Source: Adineta vaga (Eukaryota > Rotifera). Taken from it: a stretch of DNA of 64,000 bases. The stretch covers positions 248,001 to 312,000 of the forward strand of contig CP075494.1 in assembly GCA_021613535.1 (NCBI GenBank), in the 5' to 3' direction. Shown here piece by piece: positions 11,685 to 22,488 of this stretch (its first letter is position 1; each line of letters begins with the position of its first letter). The notes beneath the pieces were generated by a model, which saw only the letters and a program-made list of their open reading frames with translations, was not told where the DNA came from and did not search any database. The translations under genes were made by a program, and so were the position numbers.

Positions 11685-11899
11685 ATAACGAGTTAATTCT
11701 AATTAAATAATGTTTATTTTATAAAATGAAAGAAAAATGTATTAGGATCAAAATTACAATTTGGTTGTAATTGTAAATGCTATTAAGTATATAAGAATAT
11801 TCAAGATTATCAATTAACATTTCAATTCTTTTTCTTAATTCTTCTATTATTGAATCAAATTTTTCTTGCACTAAACGCACAGCCTAATCGACACCTACA

Positions 11900-12600
11900 C
11901 CCTCTATTCTTTCTCGTCGTCCAACATTAGAAAATGTTGTATCCTATGTTAAGATTGTTTTTGTATTTTTCTGTATATAAGTTATATTAAATGTTTTGCT
12001 CATTCGATTATTGGCGACATCTAACTCACTGCCTCGTTTCATATAGTCAAAAGTGTCCTCCAATAAAATTTCGATTTTTTTCTTTCGTTATCTGAACAGG
12101 TGGTGCAATTCGTATTTACAAAAATTAACAGGACGTCATTTTTACTATTTAAAAATTGACTAACGATCTCGATCGATTAGGTTCACCGATTTTAACTAAG
12201 TAAGATTCTTTTCCTTCCATCTTTCTACCTATCATGCAGTATAGTAGTATTACAGAATAAAAAGTAAGTCAGTACTATGATGAAAAAGAAAATACACCAA
12301 AGTAACTTCGAGTATCAAGTCTGCTGTTTTCCTCTAGGTTGGCTATGATATTTAGTATTTGTCAAGCTCTATCTATAGCAGAAATAAAATTTCTGGTCCT
12401 GTTTGGTGCTGAGGCCTGAGACTTGACATACGTCAAAAGTAACGTATGCGAATTTTCATGATGTTGATCCTGATTTGACTTCAGAGAACAAGTATGAACA
12501 CATATCTGTAGAGAAAATAATTCTCTATCTTTTAAAAGATTATTAAAATACTAGAACAAGTCGCTATTATGATACTCTTTTCTATTCAGAATAGGAGAAC
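11900..12600. other. Noncoding interval before mscL
   Basis: It begins with a lone C-rich hairpin arm (CGACACCTACACCCTC, 11888-11903). No convincing open frame or RNA gene is seen in the rest, which would include the mscL promoter. Confidence 0.4.
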
Positions 12601-13165
12601 ATGGAAAATACACGTCAATGCTGTTCCAACTTTGGCAAAGAATTCAAAGCGTATGTATTAATAAGGTGCTCTTAAATATAATCTATACTCTTGATCGTAT
12701 AGATTTGCTTTACGAGGCAACATGCTCGATTTAGCTGTTGGCATCATCATTGGTACTGCTTTTCAAAATGTTGTCAAATCACTTGTCGATGATATTATCA
12801 CACCTCCATTTGGTTTAATTTTCGATGGTGTTGATTTTCGTAATTTAACAATCAAAATGCGCAACTTTGTACGCAAAGATCAACCACCCGTCGTCATTCG
12901 CTACGGATTATTTATTCAGCAAGTTCTCCATTTATTAGTTCTGGCTCTTGCTCTTTTCTTTATCGTCAAACTTATTAATAAGCTACATAAAATAGCAGCC
13001 CATAACAGACAATCGGCGGCGGCGGCGGTTGCGAGTGAGTCGAGTGAAGAAGTGAAAGTACTGCGCGAGATTCGAGATCTAATTGCTGCAAACAAGAACG
13101 GAACTACTCCGTCGTCCAATGTATCCACGCTTGTTGAACCGACACCAAGCCTCATTAGTATATAA
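12601..13165 (+). CDS. mscL: Large-conductance mechanosensitive channel (MscL) with an intron
   Basis: Exon 1 is 12601-12650, the intron 12651-12702 (GTATGT..ATAG, 52 bp) and exon 2 12703-13165, giving 170 residues against about 136 in bacteria. Splicing restores the diagnostic N-terminus KEFKAFALRGNMLDLAVGII. TM1 (about 23-47) has the conserved GxxxG-type glycines and is followed by SLVDDIITPPFGL. TM2 is GLFIQQVLHLLVLALALFF and is followed by KLINKL. The C-terminal helix retains EVKVLREIRDLIA, then a Ser/Thr-rich extension. MscL is a homopentameric pore that opens under membrane tension to relieve osmotic shock. It is a prokaryotic family, so an intron-bearing copy between animal genes points to domesticated horizontal transfer. 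The subcellular membrane is unknown. Confidence 0.93.
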
Positions 13166-14993
13166 AAATACTAGCGAGCTTCTTTGCATACGGTATTGTT
13201 TTTGTTTTATCAACAAGAACAAGGTTCTATCAACAGCAGTTATTATATACATAGTTTTCACTTTATTTTGTTTTATTTATTTCACTGCTTTCTCTTTTAG
13301 AACGGGTGAAGCATTTATGTACCACAGATTTTTCTTTTAACAACGAGATATATTATGTATTGACAATAGAAAATAAATGAAGGTGTCACTGTTCTTCGAG
13401 AATCAAAAAATTAACCTCACTCACCCACGCTCACTCTATTGTTATTTGTTCTAAGAAATTTTCTGAAGCGATTTCTACCAGTCTGTCTTTGTATCTCTGT
13501 CGATCCAAAGATCGAATTTTTCTTAGTACTTTAAAGACAGGATTATATTTTTGAGAAAAAAATATTTGAGACGGAATATATTGTAATATCGACATTTTTT
13601 CTAATGCATCTCTCATTCATTTCAAACGCTGAATATATATATACGTACTTTCCATCGTCACAGGTAGGATTGTGAGTGCAAATGAGGGTGAGAGTTAAAA
13701 TAAATACTTACATCCACAGCCGTACCCATCTTGAGGGGGTGGGTGGGGGTGTATCTCTTCTTCATGCACACCCACACACACACCCAAGGTTTAGTTTTTA
13801 AAAATCTTACATTTCATTTGATGCATTCATATGTTTCATGTTGATTCATTTATTTCAACTAGATTTAAAATCAAGATTAATTATTTATTATGTTAGACGC
13901 ATTTCCTCTTGTAAAGAGACAATCGTAGTATATTCTCAGATTCCGAGAAAATGTTGAAATTATTAAATAAAATCCAAGTTTCTACTAGTGTCCATATCAA
14001 TTCATGTTCTATTTTCAAATTAAAAACTCGATTTTGTTATTTCTATTCTTTTCAATATCGTATTATTAAAAAAATAGTTCTCCATCTATCAATACATTAT
14101 ATAAGTACTCTTAGAATATTCTTTGTTTTTCTCTATAAATTATTTTCAAATTTATAGTGAAAATTCTCATATTAAAATATTTTAATTTTATTTTCTTCGT
14201 TGTTGTTATTTTTTTCAGGGACATTTTCAATGCACTTTTTAATGATCACCTTTTCTCTTTCTAATCGAAAGATATTTGTTTTGTTATGAGTGACAGTAAT
14301 TACCTTCGTATATAATTTATTTTTCTCTATATGCAAACTAATCGATTACTTATCTCATATTTCATTGGAATTTGCGCAATACTGATGAAATCTTTATGGA
14401 CAACGTATTGATTTTGATTTCATACAGTGATGTGTTTATGCGTCGATCAATACAGAAATTAGTAAGATTTTGAATCTAAATTTGTTATTAGGTTGTAATA
14501 TTAAATAAAAATTATATATTTGTCAAATGGTGCTGAATAAATTGCTATTTTTTTCGAAACAATAAACAAACAAATGTAAACTATAAGAGCAAGACATGCT
14601 CATGAAAAAAACGTTTATTACAATGAAATGTTTCTACCAATTCTAACAATGATTTAAATAACAAGTAATGCTCATCTTTGAATTCAATCACCGTTTTCTT
14701 AACATCATATACACTCTTTTCCGCTCAGTTATATGTGGGACGGACATATCTCAGTTAATATATTATTTTTTTCATATTTTTCTGAAATCGCTTCTGTACA
14801 AACACATTACTTTCAAAACATAACAAGATTCTCATTTAAAAGAGTTTCGCGATGGTTTTTTTCGGGTTGCCTAAATATTTCCGAAATAGCTTTCGTTCAC
14901 GTACAGTTATCGATCAGCAGCTCCTAATACCTCGACAAATATTTTCAGGTTCATTTATTCTCACATTACTTTTTCAGAAGATAGTTAAAGAGT
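13166..14993. other. Long AT-rich interval with two hairpin repeats
   Basis: The interval contains the mscL 3' flank, an open minus frame of 61 codons at 13431-13616 too short to call, and the hairpin at 13731-13789. A weaker G-arm/C-arm pair lies just before it (13667-13728). From 13800 to 14990 I see only A/T-rich sequence. A pyrimidine tract ending CAG near 14975 could be a 5'-UTR splice acceptor for the next gene. Confidence 0.4.
13731..13789. repeat. G-arm/C-arm hairpin repeat
   Basis: Left arm TTGAGGGGGTGGGTGGGGGT, right arm CACACCCACACACACACCCA. Among the longest G-rich arms in the window. Confidence 0.7.
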
Positions 14994-15305
14994 ATGGGTA
15001 TGGGTATAAAAGAACACGCCCTATTTAAAGGACCATTGGGTGCTGGTTTAGGTACACATAAACATGATGATCTAGTTTATGACTATACATTAAAAGATGC
15101 ATGGGATTATTATGAACATTCAGAATGGTTATCAGGTGATGGTGATATTGTTCATGAGACACCTGGATCTCTTCTTACATTATTTATTAATAAAACTTAT
15201 GGTGAAACTGGTAAAACAAAAGAAATTCAAGATTGGAGATCAATTCTTCAAAAATATGTTAGTTATTGTCAAAATACACGTAAATACATGTTGAAATTTC
15301 GTTAA
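14994..15305 (+). CDS. Small conserved-looking protein of unknown function
   Basis: A 103-residue ATG-to-TAA frame with no signal peptide or membrane segment. It is rich in Gly, His, Asp and aromatics (GPLGAGLGTHKHDDLVYDY near residues 13-31; DAWDYYEHSEWLSGDGD near 36-52), and its composition differs strongly from the AT-rich flanks, supporting real coding. A CAG acceptor-like site about 20 bases upstream suggests a 5'-UTR intron. A second ATG two codons in is also possible as the start. I do not recognise the family. Confidence 0.6.
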   Translation: MGMGIKEHALFKGPLGAGLGTHKHDDLVYDYTLKDAWDYYEHSEWLSGDGDIVHETPGSLLTLFINKTYGETGKTKEIQDWRSILQKYVSYCQNTRKYMLKFR

Positions 15306-16066
15306 AACGGTGTTTTAACGCGTTTCGTGGGCGCTTGTCTGTCTGAGTATTGATTTAACGTATCGAGAAGAAAAAGTTGAAGATAAATATTTTCATTCAA
15401 ATCATAAAAACTGATTTATAGAAAAAAAAGATTTAATCATTTTATTATCTATAATTGTATCATTGATAAAAACAATCTCTACTAAAATGACATGGGAAAA
15501 ATAAACAAAAGTATATATCTCCCATAAATAAATGAAATTATAAGGAAAAATACTCTTTCATACGTATATTTATACAACATTTTTTTTCAATAAGATGAAA
15601 ATTCTATTAAAGAAATAATTTCTTTTTTTTCTTCTATTCTGTATGTTGAGTGTATTATTATTATTTTTCTCGTGTCTTTACGATGTTTTTTTTTTTATCA
15701 TAAGAAGAAAAAAGAACACAATGTCTGACTAATCTATTTCACGTGTTCTATATGACAACGGCAAACAGGTATGCTTAGGTTTTCTTCGTTCTTTATTTTT
15801 CTTTTTTCCCTTTTCACAGATTTTTTTTCCCGTTTCTTCAGTATTATGATCATATACATTGTATAATAATTAGAGGAAAATGAATCATATAAATAGTAAA
15901 CTTTGATAAAAAAAATTACTTTATAACACAACCTTTTTTTTTTTTGTAAGTATATTCAAATAGAAGAACATAATAAATAAAAGATCATAAAGTATGTTAC
16001 AAAACTTTCTTTTTGTTGTGTTAATTTTAAGATATTGAAATTGATTTTAGAAATTAAAAAAACAAA
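15306..16066. other. AT-rich intergenic DNA
   Basis: Long T and A runs, no credible gene. It contains the 3' flank of the small unknown gene and the promoter region of the ZIP gene. Confidence 0.45.
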
Positions 16067-17158
16067 ATGTCTATAACAACGCATGATATATTTATAGCAT
16101 TTACTATTAATATTCTTGCTGGTTTAGCAACATGTATTGGTGGAGCAGTTCCATTTAGTCGAAAACTTATGTCAAATGCAAAACCATCACGAGTTGGACT
16201 TGCTTTAGGTTTATCTGCCGGTGTAATGCTTTTTATTTCATTAGTAGAAATTTTTGGAAAAAGTGAAAAAGAATTTAACAAACATTTCGGAAAACCTTCG
16301 TCTATGTGTCAAAATTTAAAAGCTAATTGTACAAATTCGACAATAAATTATGAAAATACTCTATTTATATGTGAAAGAGTGTTCAATACTTGTCAAGATG
16401 TATTAATTAAAACTGAAAAAGATATAGAATGTGATCAATACTGTAACGGACACAGTAAAAGTTTAACAACATTGTGTTTTTCTCTTGGCGCTTTGATAAT
16501 ATTTTTATTAGATTTTATAATTCATAAAATATCTCCTAATACAAAACATGATTTAACTGTTGAAGAATTAGCTCGTTTAAATGAAGAAGGTCAATATGGA
16601 AACAATACAATTGTTATTCCAAATGAAAAGCTTCAAGAAAAAATGGCACAAGAATCATTAAATCGTACAGGTATATTAACTGCAATAGCAATTGGACTTC
16701 ATAATCTTCCTGAAGGTCTTGCTACTTTTCTTGCTACGCTAATTGATCAAAATGCAGGTGTTGCGTTAGGTATTGGTATTGCTATACATAATATTCCAGA
16801 AGGTATTGCTGTTGCGACACCTATTTATTTAGCAACAAAATCAAAATGGAAAGGACTTTTTTATACATTTTTATCTGCATTGTTTGAACCTCTCGGTGGA
16901 TTAATTTGTTATATTATTTTATTACTAAAAAATGCATTCAATGATAATGCATCAAAAGTTGGTGAATTAAATCCATTTTTAACTGGAATTATGTTTGGTT
17001 TAGTTGTTGGAATGATGGTAACAATTTCTTTAAAAGAATTAATTCCAATAGCATTAGAATTTTGTAAATCAAAAGATAAAATAAGTATATCAATGTTAAT
17101 TGGAATGTTAGTTATGGCATTAAGTTTAATTATTTTCGCTTATGCTGGTGCCGAGTGA
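16067..17158 (+). CDS. ZIP-family (SLC39) zinc/metal transporter, ZupT-like
   Basis: An intronless 363-residue protein with about eight hydrophobic segments. The two metal-binding signature helices are present: HNLPEGLA at residues 212-219 and HNIPEGIAVA at 241-250. ZIP proteins move Zn(II) and related metals into the cytosol across the plasma or organelle membranes. The N-terminal pattern (GLALGLSAGVMLFISLVEIF) and the close spacing of the HNxPEG motifs fit the ZupT/ZTP29 branch common in bacteria and plants. A cysteine-containing insert (about residues 82-127) lies between TM2 and TM3. The usual ZIP histidine-rich loop is replaced by a charged one (about 160-205). The lack of introns is compatible with transfer but is not proof. 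Confidence 0.9.
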   Translation: MSITTHDIFIAFTINILAGLATCIGGAVPFSRKLMSNAKPSRVGLALGLSAGVMLFISLVEIFGKSEKEFNKHFGKPSSMCQNLKANCTNSTINYENTLFICERVFNTCQDVLIKTEKDIECDQYCNGHSKSLTTLCFSLGALIIFLLDFIIHKISPNTKHDLTVEELARLNEEGQYGNNTIVIPNEKLQEKMAQESLNRTGILTAIAIGLHNLPEGLATFLATLIDQNAGVALGIGIAIHNIPEGIAVATPIYLATKSKWKGLFYTFLSALFEPLGGLICYIILLLKNAFNDNASKVGELNPFLTGIMFGLVVGMMVTISLKELIPIALEFCKSKDKISISMLIGMLVMALSLIIFAYAGAE

Positions 17159-17476
17159 ACAAAAGTGGGTTTTTTTCTTTCAATTCTCGTCCTTCATCTT
17201 CATTTTCATTTTTTCTTTGTTTTATATATTACAAAGTAATATTTTTCTCTTCTTTATTATTATTATTCTGAAATATCGATAGAAGTATATTTTAAATATA
17301 TGTATTTTCAATTTATGTCATTTTAAACTCAAGATAACCTTTCTTTCTTACACGTCATAGTGCTTGGTAAAAACCAATATAAACTGTTGATAAAAAGAAT
17401 AGATTTCTGTGTACTGAAGCACAATTTAAAGAAAGAGAGTCAAATAACATTGTATAATTTCAAAACTTTTGCAATC

Positions 17477-19031
17477 ATGAGTGACGACAAGGATGCGTCT
17501 GTAGCATCATTCGAACATTTACCAGTTGAAATTCTTGCTGAAATCTTTACTTTCTTGTCATTACCAGAGCTCGTTAAAGCCTTTTGTAATCTTAATTCTT
17601 ATATTGATTCAATCATTCAATCGGTGAACACTGTAAAGTATATGGTGATGGTAAGGTATAATGAAACTGTTGCTATTAATCTTCTACGCTTCTGCCCAGC
17701 TGCAATTGTTCGCCTAACCATTATTCATGCTACAACGGTCGATTTAACATCGTTAATCAATCTTCGTTCACTCACATTAAAATATGGCACTCATATTCAA
17801 TTCAACAGTATTCGACCGCAATATTTTTCCAAGCTCAAAGTTTTGCATCTTTATGCTAGTGAGTCATAAAAGTCTTTATTAAATAATCGATTAGCTATAT
17901 AGTGAGACAAATATTCTTCAGATTCAATAGATAGAGAAAGAGTTTTGTGAAATTTGATGTAAAAAAGTTGATCGAGTCCACTATTTTCGTTCACATCTCC
18001 TCTAGAGGATGAAGAAATTACTTTTCTCTTTACTGTCTTATCCATACTTCTCCTTATCAATCTCATTTAATTTCATTTTTATATGTAGTGTCCTATACTT
18101 CTTGGCATGATAACATACAGACAGTAAATGATTTGTTTCAAGTCATATTATCAAATGGTTTTCCTCAACTTCAAAAATGTACAGCGGTCCGTCTCGGAGA
18201 TTTTGAGTATAGTGAGACCTGGACAGGTTCACCTGCTCTTCGCTATCTACATTTAAATATGAAAACGGAATACGATCGTCAGAAACTTTTGCTTTTATGT
18301 CCCAATCTAGAATTATCCACAACTTCTGCGCCTATAGGGCTTAATTTATCAAACGGTAAGCTACTTTTTTGTCTTTAAAATGTTGAGGGTGTGGGTGAAG
18401 GTGTCTTAATTCTATTTACCTACGCTCACACCCTTACAACGGTTTTTACTCCAATACCTGTTATATACAAACAAGTATTTTAGGTAATCTTCATGGTTTT
18501 AGACGTCTATTAACGGAACTTTCGAAAATTGAACAACTAGAAGCTGAAAATAAGTTTATACTTGATTATTTTTCTAAGTTTCTACTACGTTGTGACGAAC
18601 CACCTCCACGTTTCAACAATACAGTAGCAAATAAACGGTATCATAAGAAAGATGCTATTATCATTCAAGGTCGAATTCTACCAAAAACAGAGCCATATTG
18701 TCGTGCTTCATTTCTCATCGAAATCACACTACCACTAGAATATCCTTTCAAGATTCCTAATACAGTCTTTATCGATCCTATCTACCATCCAAATATTGAC
18801 AACGATGGCTATTCTTGTTGTTGTTTTGAACATTTCTTACCTGGAGAAACCTGGAGGTCAACAACTTCGATTGCGACTATTATCGAAACTGTCATTGATG
18901 TCATTGACACTATACCCAGCAATGGCCGTTCTTTAAATATAGAACGTGCTCAAGAATATGAAGAGAATCGGCAAAAATTTTACGACAACGCACTGAACTT
19001 AACACTCACGTACGGACGACCACGTTACTAA
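17477..19031 (+). CDS. F-box protein fused to a ubiquitin-conjugating (E2) domain
   Basis: Three exons, 17477-17858, 18089-18355 and 18484-19031, give 398 residues in frame. The ATG at 17477 is chosen because it leads directly into the F-box; the frame extends upstream without ATG. Residues about 14-50 form an F-box (FEHLPVEILAEIFTFLSLPE). The middle part has short leucine-rich stretches. Residues about 267-395 form a UBC fold with PLEYPFKIP and YHPNIDNDGY; HPN is at 318-320 and Cys328 stands eight residues after it, the E2 active-site position, within a CCC triplet. F-box proteins recruit substrates to SCF ligases while E2s carry ubiquitin, so joining both is unusual. Intron 1 is long (230 bp). 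Intron 2 contains a hairpin repeat at 18384-18437. Confidence 0.85.
18384..18437. repeat. G-arm/C-arm hairpin repeat inside an intron
   Basis: Left arm TGAGGGTGTGGGTGAAGGTG, right arm TACCTACGCTCACACCCTTA. It occupies much of the 128-bp second intron of the F-box/E2 gene. Confidence 0.75.
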
Positions 19032-19036
19032 TCTCA

Positions 19037-20252
19037 TTAAGAGAAATGACAAACAATTACATTATATAAGACCAGATTTTGTATTTTTTTTACGCTTTTA
19101 CTAAAGAGAAATGTCATACATATATCTACAGATGTAAACATCTTGAGGGTGTGATCAAAAAGAGGACACCCACACCCACACCCACCCTCAAAACAAGCAT
19201 GTTCGTATATTATACGATTAAGGAAAACCCTAGAAAATGGTTCAATGCAATGAAATAAAAATCGAGGATGAAAACCATCCGAAGTTTTATTTTCATCATG
19301 ATACAGCAAAATATTAGACCACTTTGAACCAGTGGAACCAACACAGATTGATAAAGATTTGTTTTCAATCACTGTTTGACCAAGACAAGTAGAACGGGTG
19401 ATTGTTTGACCATCAAATAAAGCTGATGCGCATCCTCGCATTTCATTTCTATCTTTGATATTGCTATAGAAGAAGTTTAATTGGTCCAAGATGTAATCAC
19501 CTTCTGGTGCACATAGGAACATACTGGAAACTGTTAATGACCGCATGACCTCAGCGTACGTCAAACTTTGTTCAATAAACGTTATTTTTCGTGCAACATC
19601 AGGTGACAGTGCAAATGGTATTTTCTTAACATTTTCCATAGATTTAATCTTCAAAGCAAACATTATTAATTTCAGTTGATCTTTATTTGATTTTTTATTG
19701 AATAATAATTTTTCCGCAGCAGATGCTGCATCGTATACCTTTTGCACATAACGAGACTTTTTTGATGCTAAAAAGAAAAAAAGAAGATGAGTATACTGGC
19801 GACTGTAAATAAAGGCCATGGTGTTTATGGAGATTTGAATGCATTGGGATGTGATAGGACAGATTTATCTATTCAAATAATCCACTGTTACTTGAAAAGT
19901 TTGAATTTTAAGAGAAATTGAGAAAAATAATCTTCTCAAAATTATTCATCGTAAAGAACTGTAAGAACATATCACTTGCTCCGATGAGTACAAGAAATAA
20001 ACCTGATTTTGTATAGCTATTAGCAGTTGTACAATATGTTGATGATCCTTCTCCAAAGTGTGCCATGCCTGTTAAAGCAGTGTGAAAAAATGCTAGATCG
20101 TTAAGACCATAACCACATCGATAGTTTTGAAAGAATTCAAGCACCAGTTTCGACTTGGGCATGAAATCGGATAATTTGAAATATCGGACCATTTCACAAC
20201 ATTCTTCTAGATTCCGTTCAAAATATTCACTAGCTGTTTTCTTCTTTAACAT
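19037..20252 (-). CDS. DUF3987-like protein with Walker-A-type motif, probably 3' truncated
   Basis: Exons are 19976-20252 (ATG at 20252; more upstream exons are possible) and 19037-19767. The 208-bp intron (GTGATA..TTTTAG) joins the frames exactly and creates LIGATSKKSR, a Walker A-like loop. The later part has ASALFDGQTITRSTCLG, SLSICVGSTGSKW and SDGFHPRFLFHCIEP, which resemble the order seen in DUF3987 (helicase/primase-associated NTPase-like) proteins. The last 60 residues include a Cys/Gly run encoded by hairpin repeat 19143-19191, so the natural C-terminus may be lost. The stop lies five bases from the convergent F-box/E2 stop. The family call is tentative. Confidence 0.5.
19143..19191. 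repeat. G-arm/C-arm hairpin repeat inside a coding frame
   Basis: Left arm TTGAGGGTGTG, right arm CACCCACACCCACCCTCAA. Read on the minus strand it encodes a short Cys/Gly tract near the end of the DUF3987-like frame. Confidence 0.7.
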
Positions 20253-20261
20253 AATTCGCAA

Positions 20262-21257
20262 ATTCTAAATGAAATGTCGAAAATATAAGGTTCCAAATGA
20301 AACAATACACCGGATAAGATCGATTTATTTTTAAAAGTCCAGTATTACACATTTATGAAAGTATCCATACAAAACATTTCATTATAGTATGAAAATATGA
20401 ACAAAAAAGACTACAAAATCAATTATTAAATAAGAAACACATTACAATTAAACAAACGATTAAATTCAATAAATCTATCTAAACAAAACGACGACGAAAA
20501 TACTATGCAGATCAATTCGTACAAATCATCACAAAAAGTAAATAATTAATTAAATTAGACTAACGAAAAAGCATCAACGATTTTCCGTTCTCATATATAT
20601 ATATATATAGATATACTTTGTTTATTCCTTTCGAGACCACAATCATAGATGGTACTAAATGCTAACAAGTTATCAATTTTTAATGAGCATATTTCACCTT
20701 CAACTATGCAGCAAACATCAGTTCAAACGATATATAACATCATGTACACCACCAATTCTACCAATTCTAAGATTTTTGATCGAGTACATGCCTTGTCCCT
20801 CAGAATGAAAGATATTGTTGCATTCTTAGTACATTTTGTACCTCGTATCTGCGCACCCTCCTCGAAGAAATTCCCATTTTTATTGCCAAACTATCAGAAA
20901 GGCGTGAGGATACCCTAAGGAGTAGAAATTTCATTCGTAAATATTATTATAATGAAATTTTAACCATATTCACAAAGAACTTAATATCGGAAAACGAGCA
21001 GCTTATTTGTAATAAACATTTTTTTCTTTTCTTCAACCCTTATGTGTGATGACGTCAACGTGGCTTAGAATCTTATTATTATAAGCAATATAAAATAGTG
21101 CCTATAACGTATTATCATAATATAAGTAATCGATCTTTTATATCAGGATAAGCTGATGGTGTTTTTTGACAGGAAATGAAAATCTTCCAGGAGCAGCACA
21201 TATAAATCCAATGAAATATGAAGCCTTGTTTCATTTTGTCTTTTTGTATACGCAAAG
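20262..21257. other. Intergenic DNA with one doubtful short ORF
   Basis: An ATG frame at 20649-20918 (89 codons) has no recognisable motif and may be chance. A short (AT)n run lies near 20595-20615. The rest is AT rich and includes the 5' flanks of two divergent genes. Confidence 0.35.
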
Positions 21258-22488
21258 ATGAACAGTACTTGGAATACTTTACAACAGGAAAATTATACTT
21301 CGTATTTTTTATCTATTTCTACTACTACTAGTAAACCAAAACCACCTGCGGGTAATTCAGCAGTGATCACCGATCTACAAAAGAATTTGACAATGTATGG
21401 ATATATTCTTCTTTTTCTTTTCGGTTTTATGGTCATGTCAATAGTATTATTATCTTTCTCCGACCCACTCTTCGTACTGTATCAACAAGTTGTCTCTTCA
21501 TTTGTATCACTGTATCAAATATCATCTATTTATTAGGATGTATCTATGATTTTCTTTATACTGGTATTGGCCTCCCATCTTTCAATCTTCAAAACGATCC
21601 TAATTTATCTCATGTGCTTTGTCGTTTGCGTTCGTTTATTCAGTCAGTTGCAATGTGCTCATCAGCTTGGTTTCTTTTGGCTATTTCAGTTGATCGATGG
21701 CTTCGCATTCGGTATCCATTTAAAGTCCGACAATTATGTACAAGAAAACGAGTTCTAATCGGTGCATTTATTGTTCTCATCCATGCAGTTGCATTCAATT
21801 CTCATCTACTTTTACCATCATTAGGAACCCTACCAGGCTTAAATACATGTGGCCCTATGAAAAATTTAAACTATGTATTTTTCTTCAGACAGGTATTTCT
21901 CAAATTTGAGGTGTGAATGAATTAAATTAGTTATTGTTTAGGTTTGGAGCATTTTATTACCATGTTTACAAACTGTTTTCCCAACATTTGTTCTTTTGAT
22001 TGTGACAATCGATATGTTTATTCGCCTTCGATTACAAGAAAAACGAAGACAACAATTGAATCGAGGCCGTCGTCGTGCTTTTGTTGATCGACAAATGTTA
22101 ATAATTATGTTGACAAGTATATTTTTCTTTTTTTCAACACAAATTCCATTGAGTTTATTCAATATTCTTCTTACACCTATTCTACGATTCCAGCTTTCAA
22201 TGACTCAAGTAGTTCAAATGACATCAATTTTAACTTTTGTTTCGTCAGGTAATTATGCTGTAAGAGAGAACATAATTTTTATTGAAAGTGAGAAAAATGA
22301 CGTTGAATTGATTTTTATTTTAGACAACATTCTATGTTCATTGTTTAACGAGTGGATTATTTCGACAAGAATTTTACAATACTGTACGTTGGTGTTTAAG
22401 GACGCGTAGTGAACGTGTCGGTACTGTGACACAAATTAGGGGTAATCAAATTGCTTTAACACAGAATGGATTAGCACGTAACTTATAA
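21258..22488 (+). pseudogene. Rhodopsin-like seven-helix receptor, one-base frame break
   Basis: Exons 21258-21892, 21942-22259 and 22324-22488 have GT..AG introns of 49 and 64 bp with matching phases. The frame is disrupted in the T-run at 21425-21428, inside TM1: downstream coding (YGHVNSIIIFLRPTLRTVST) is in another frame than the start. The rest is intact: TM2, a TM3 end with AISVDRWLRIRYPF (DRW in the DRY position), basic loop 3 (RLRLQEKRRQQLNRGRRR), TM6, and a C-terminal TFYVHCLTSGLFRQEF in place of the NPxxY region. It resembles animal peptide-type receptors expanded in bdelloids. A base error in the run would make it a live gene. Confidence 0.75.

Noticed and set aside
13431-13616. 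Minus-strand 61-codon frame
   Set aside because: No motif, no splice partner and no recognised relative; it could be an exon but the support is too thin.
17851-18066. Minus-strand frame covering intron 1 of the F-box/E2 gene
   Set aside because: It overlaps a well-supported intron and has no recognisable domain.
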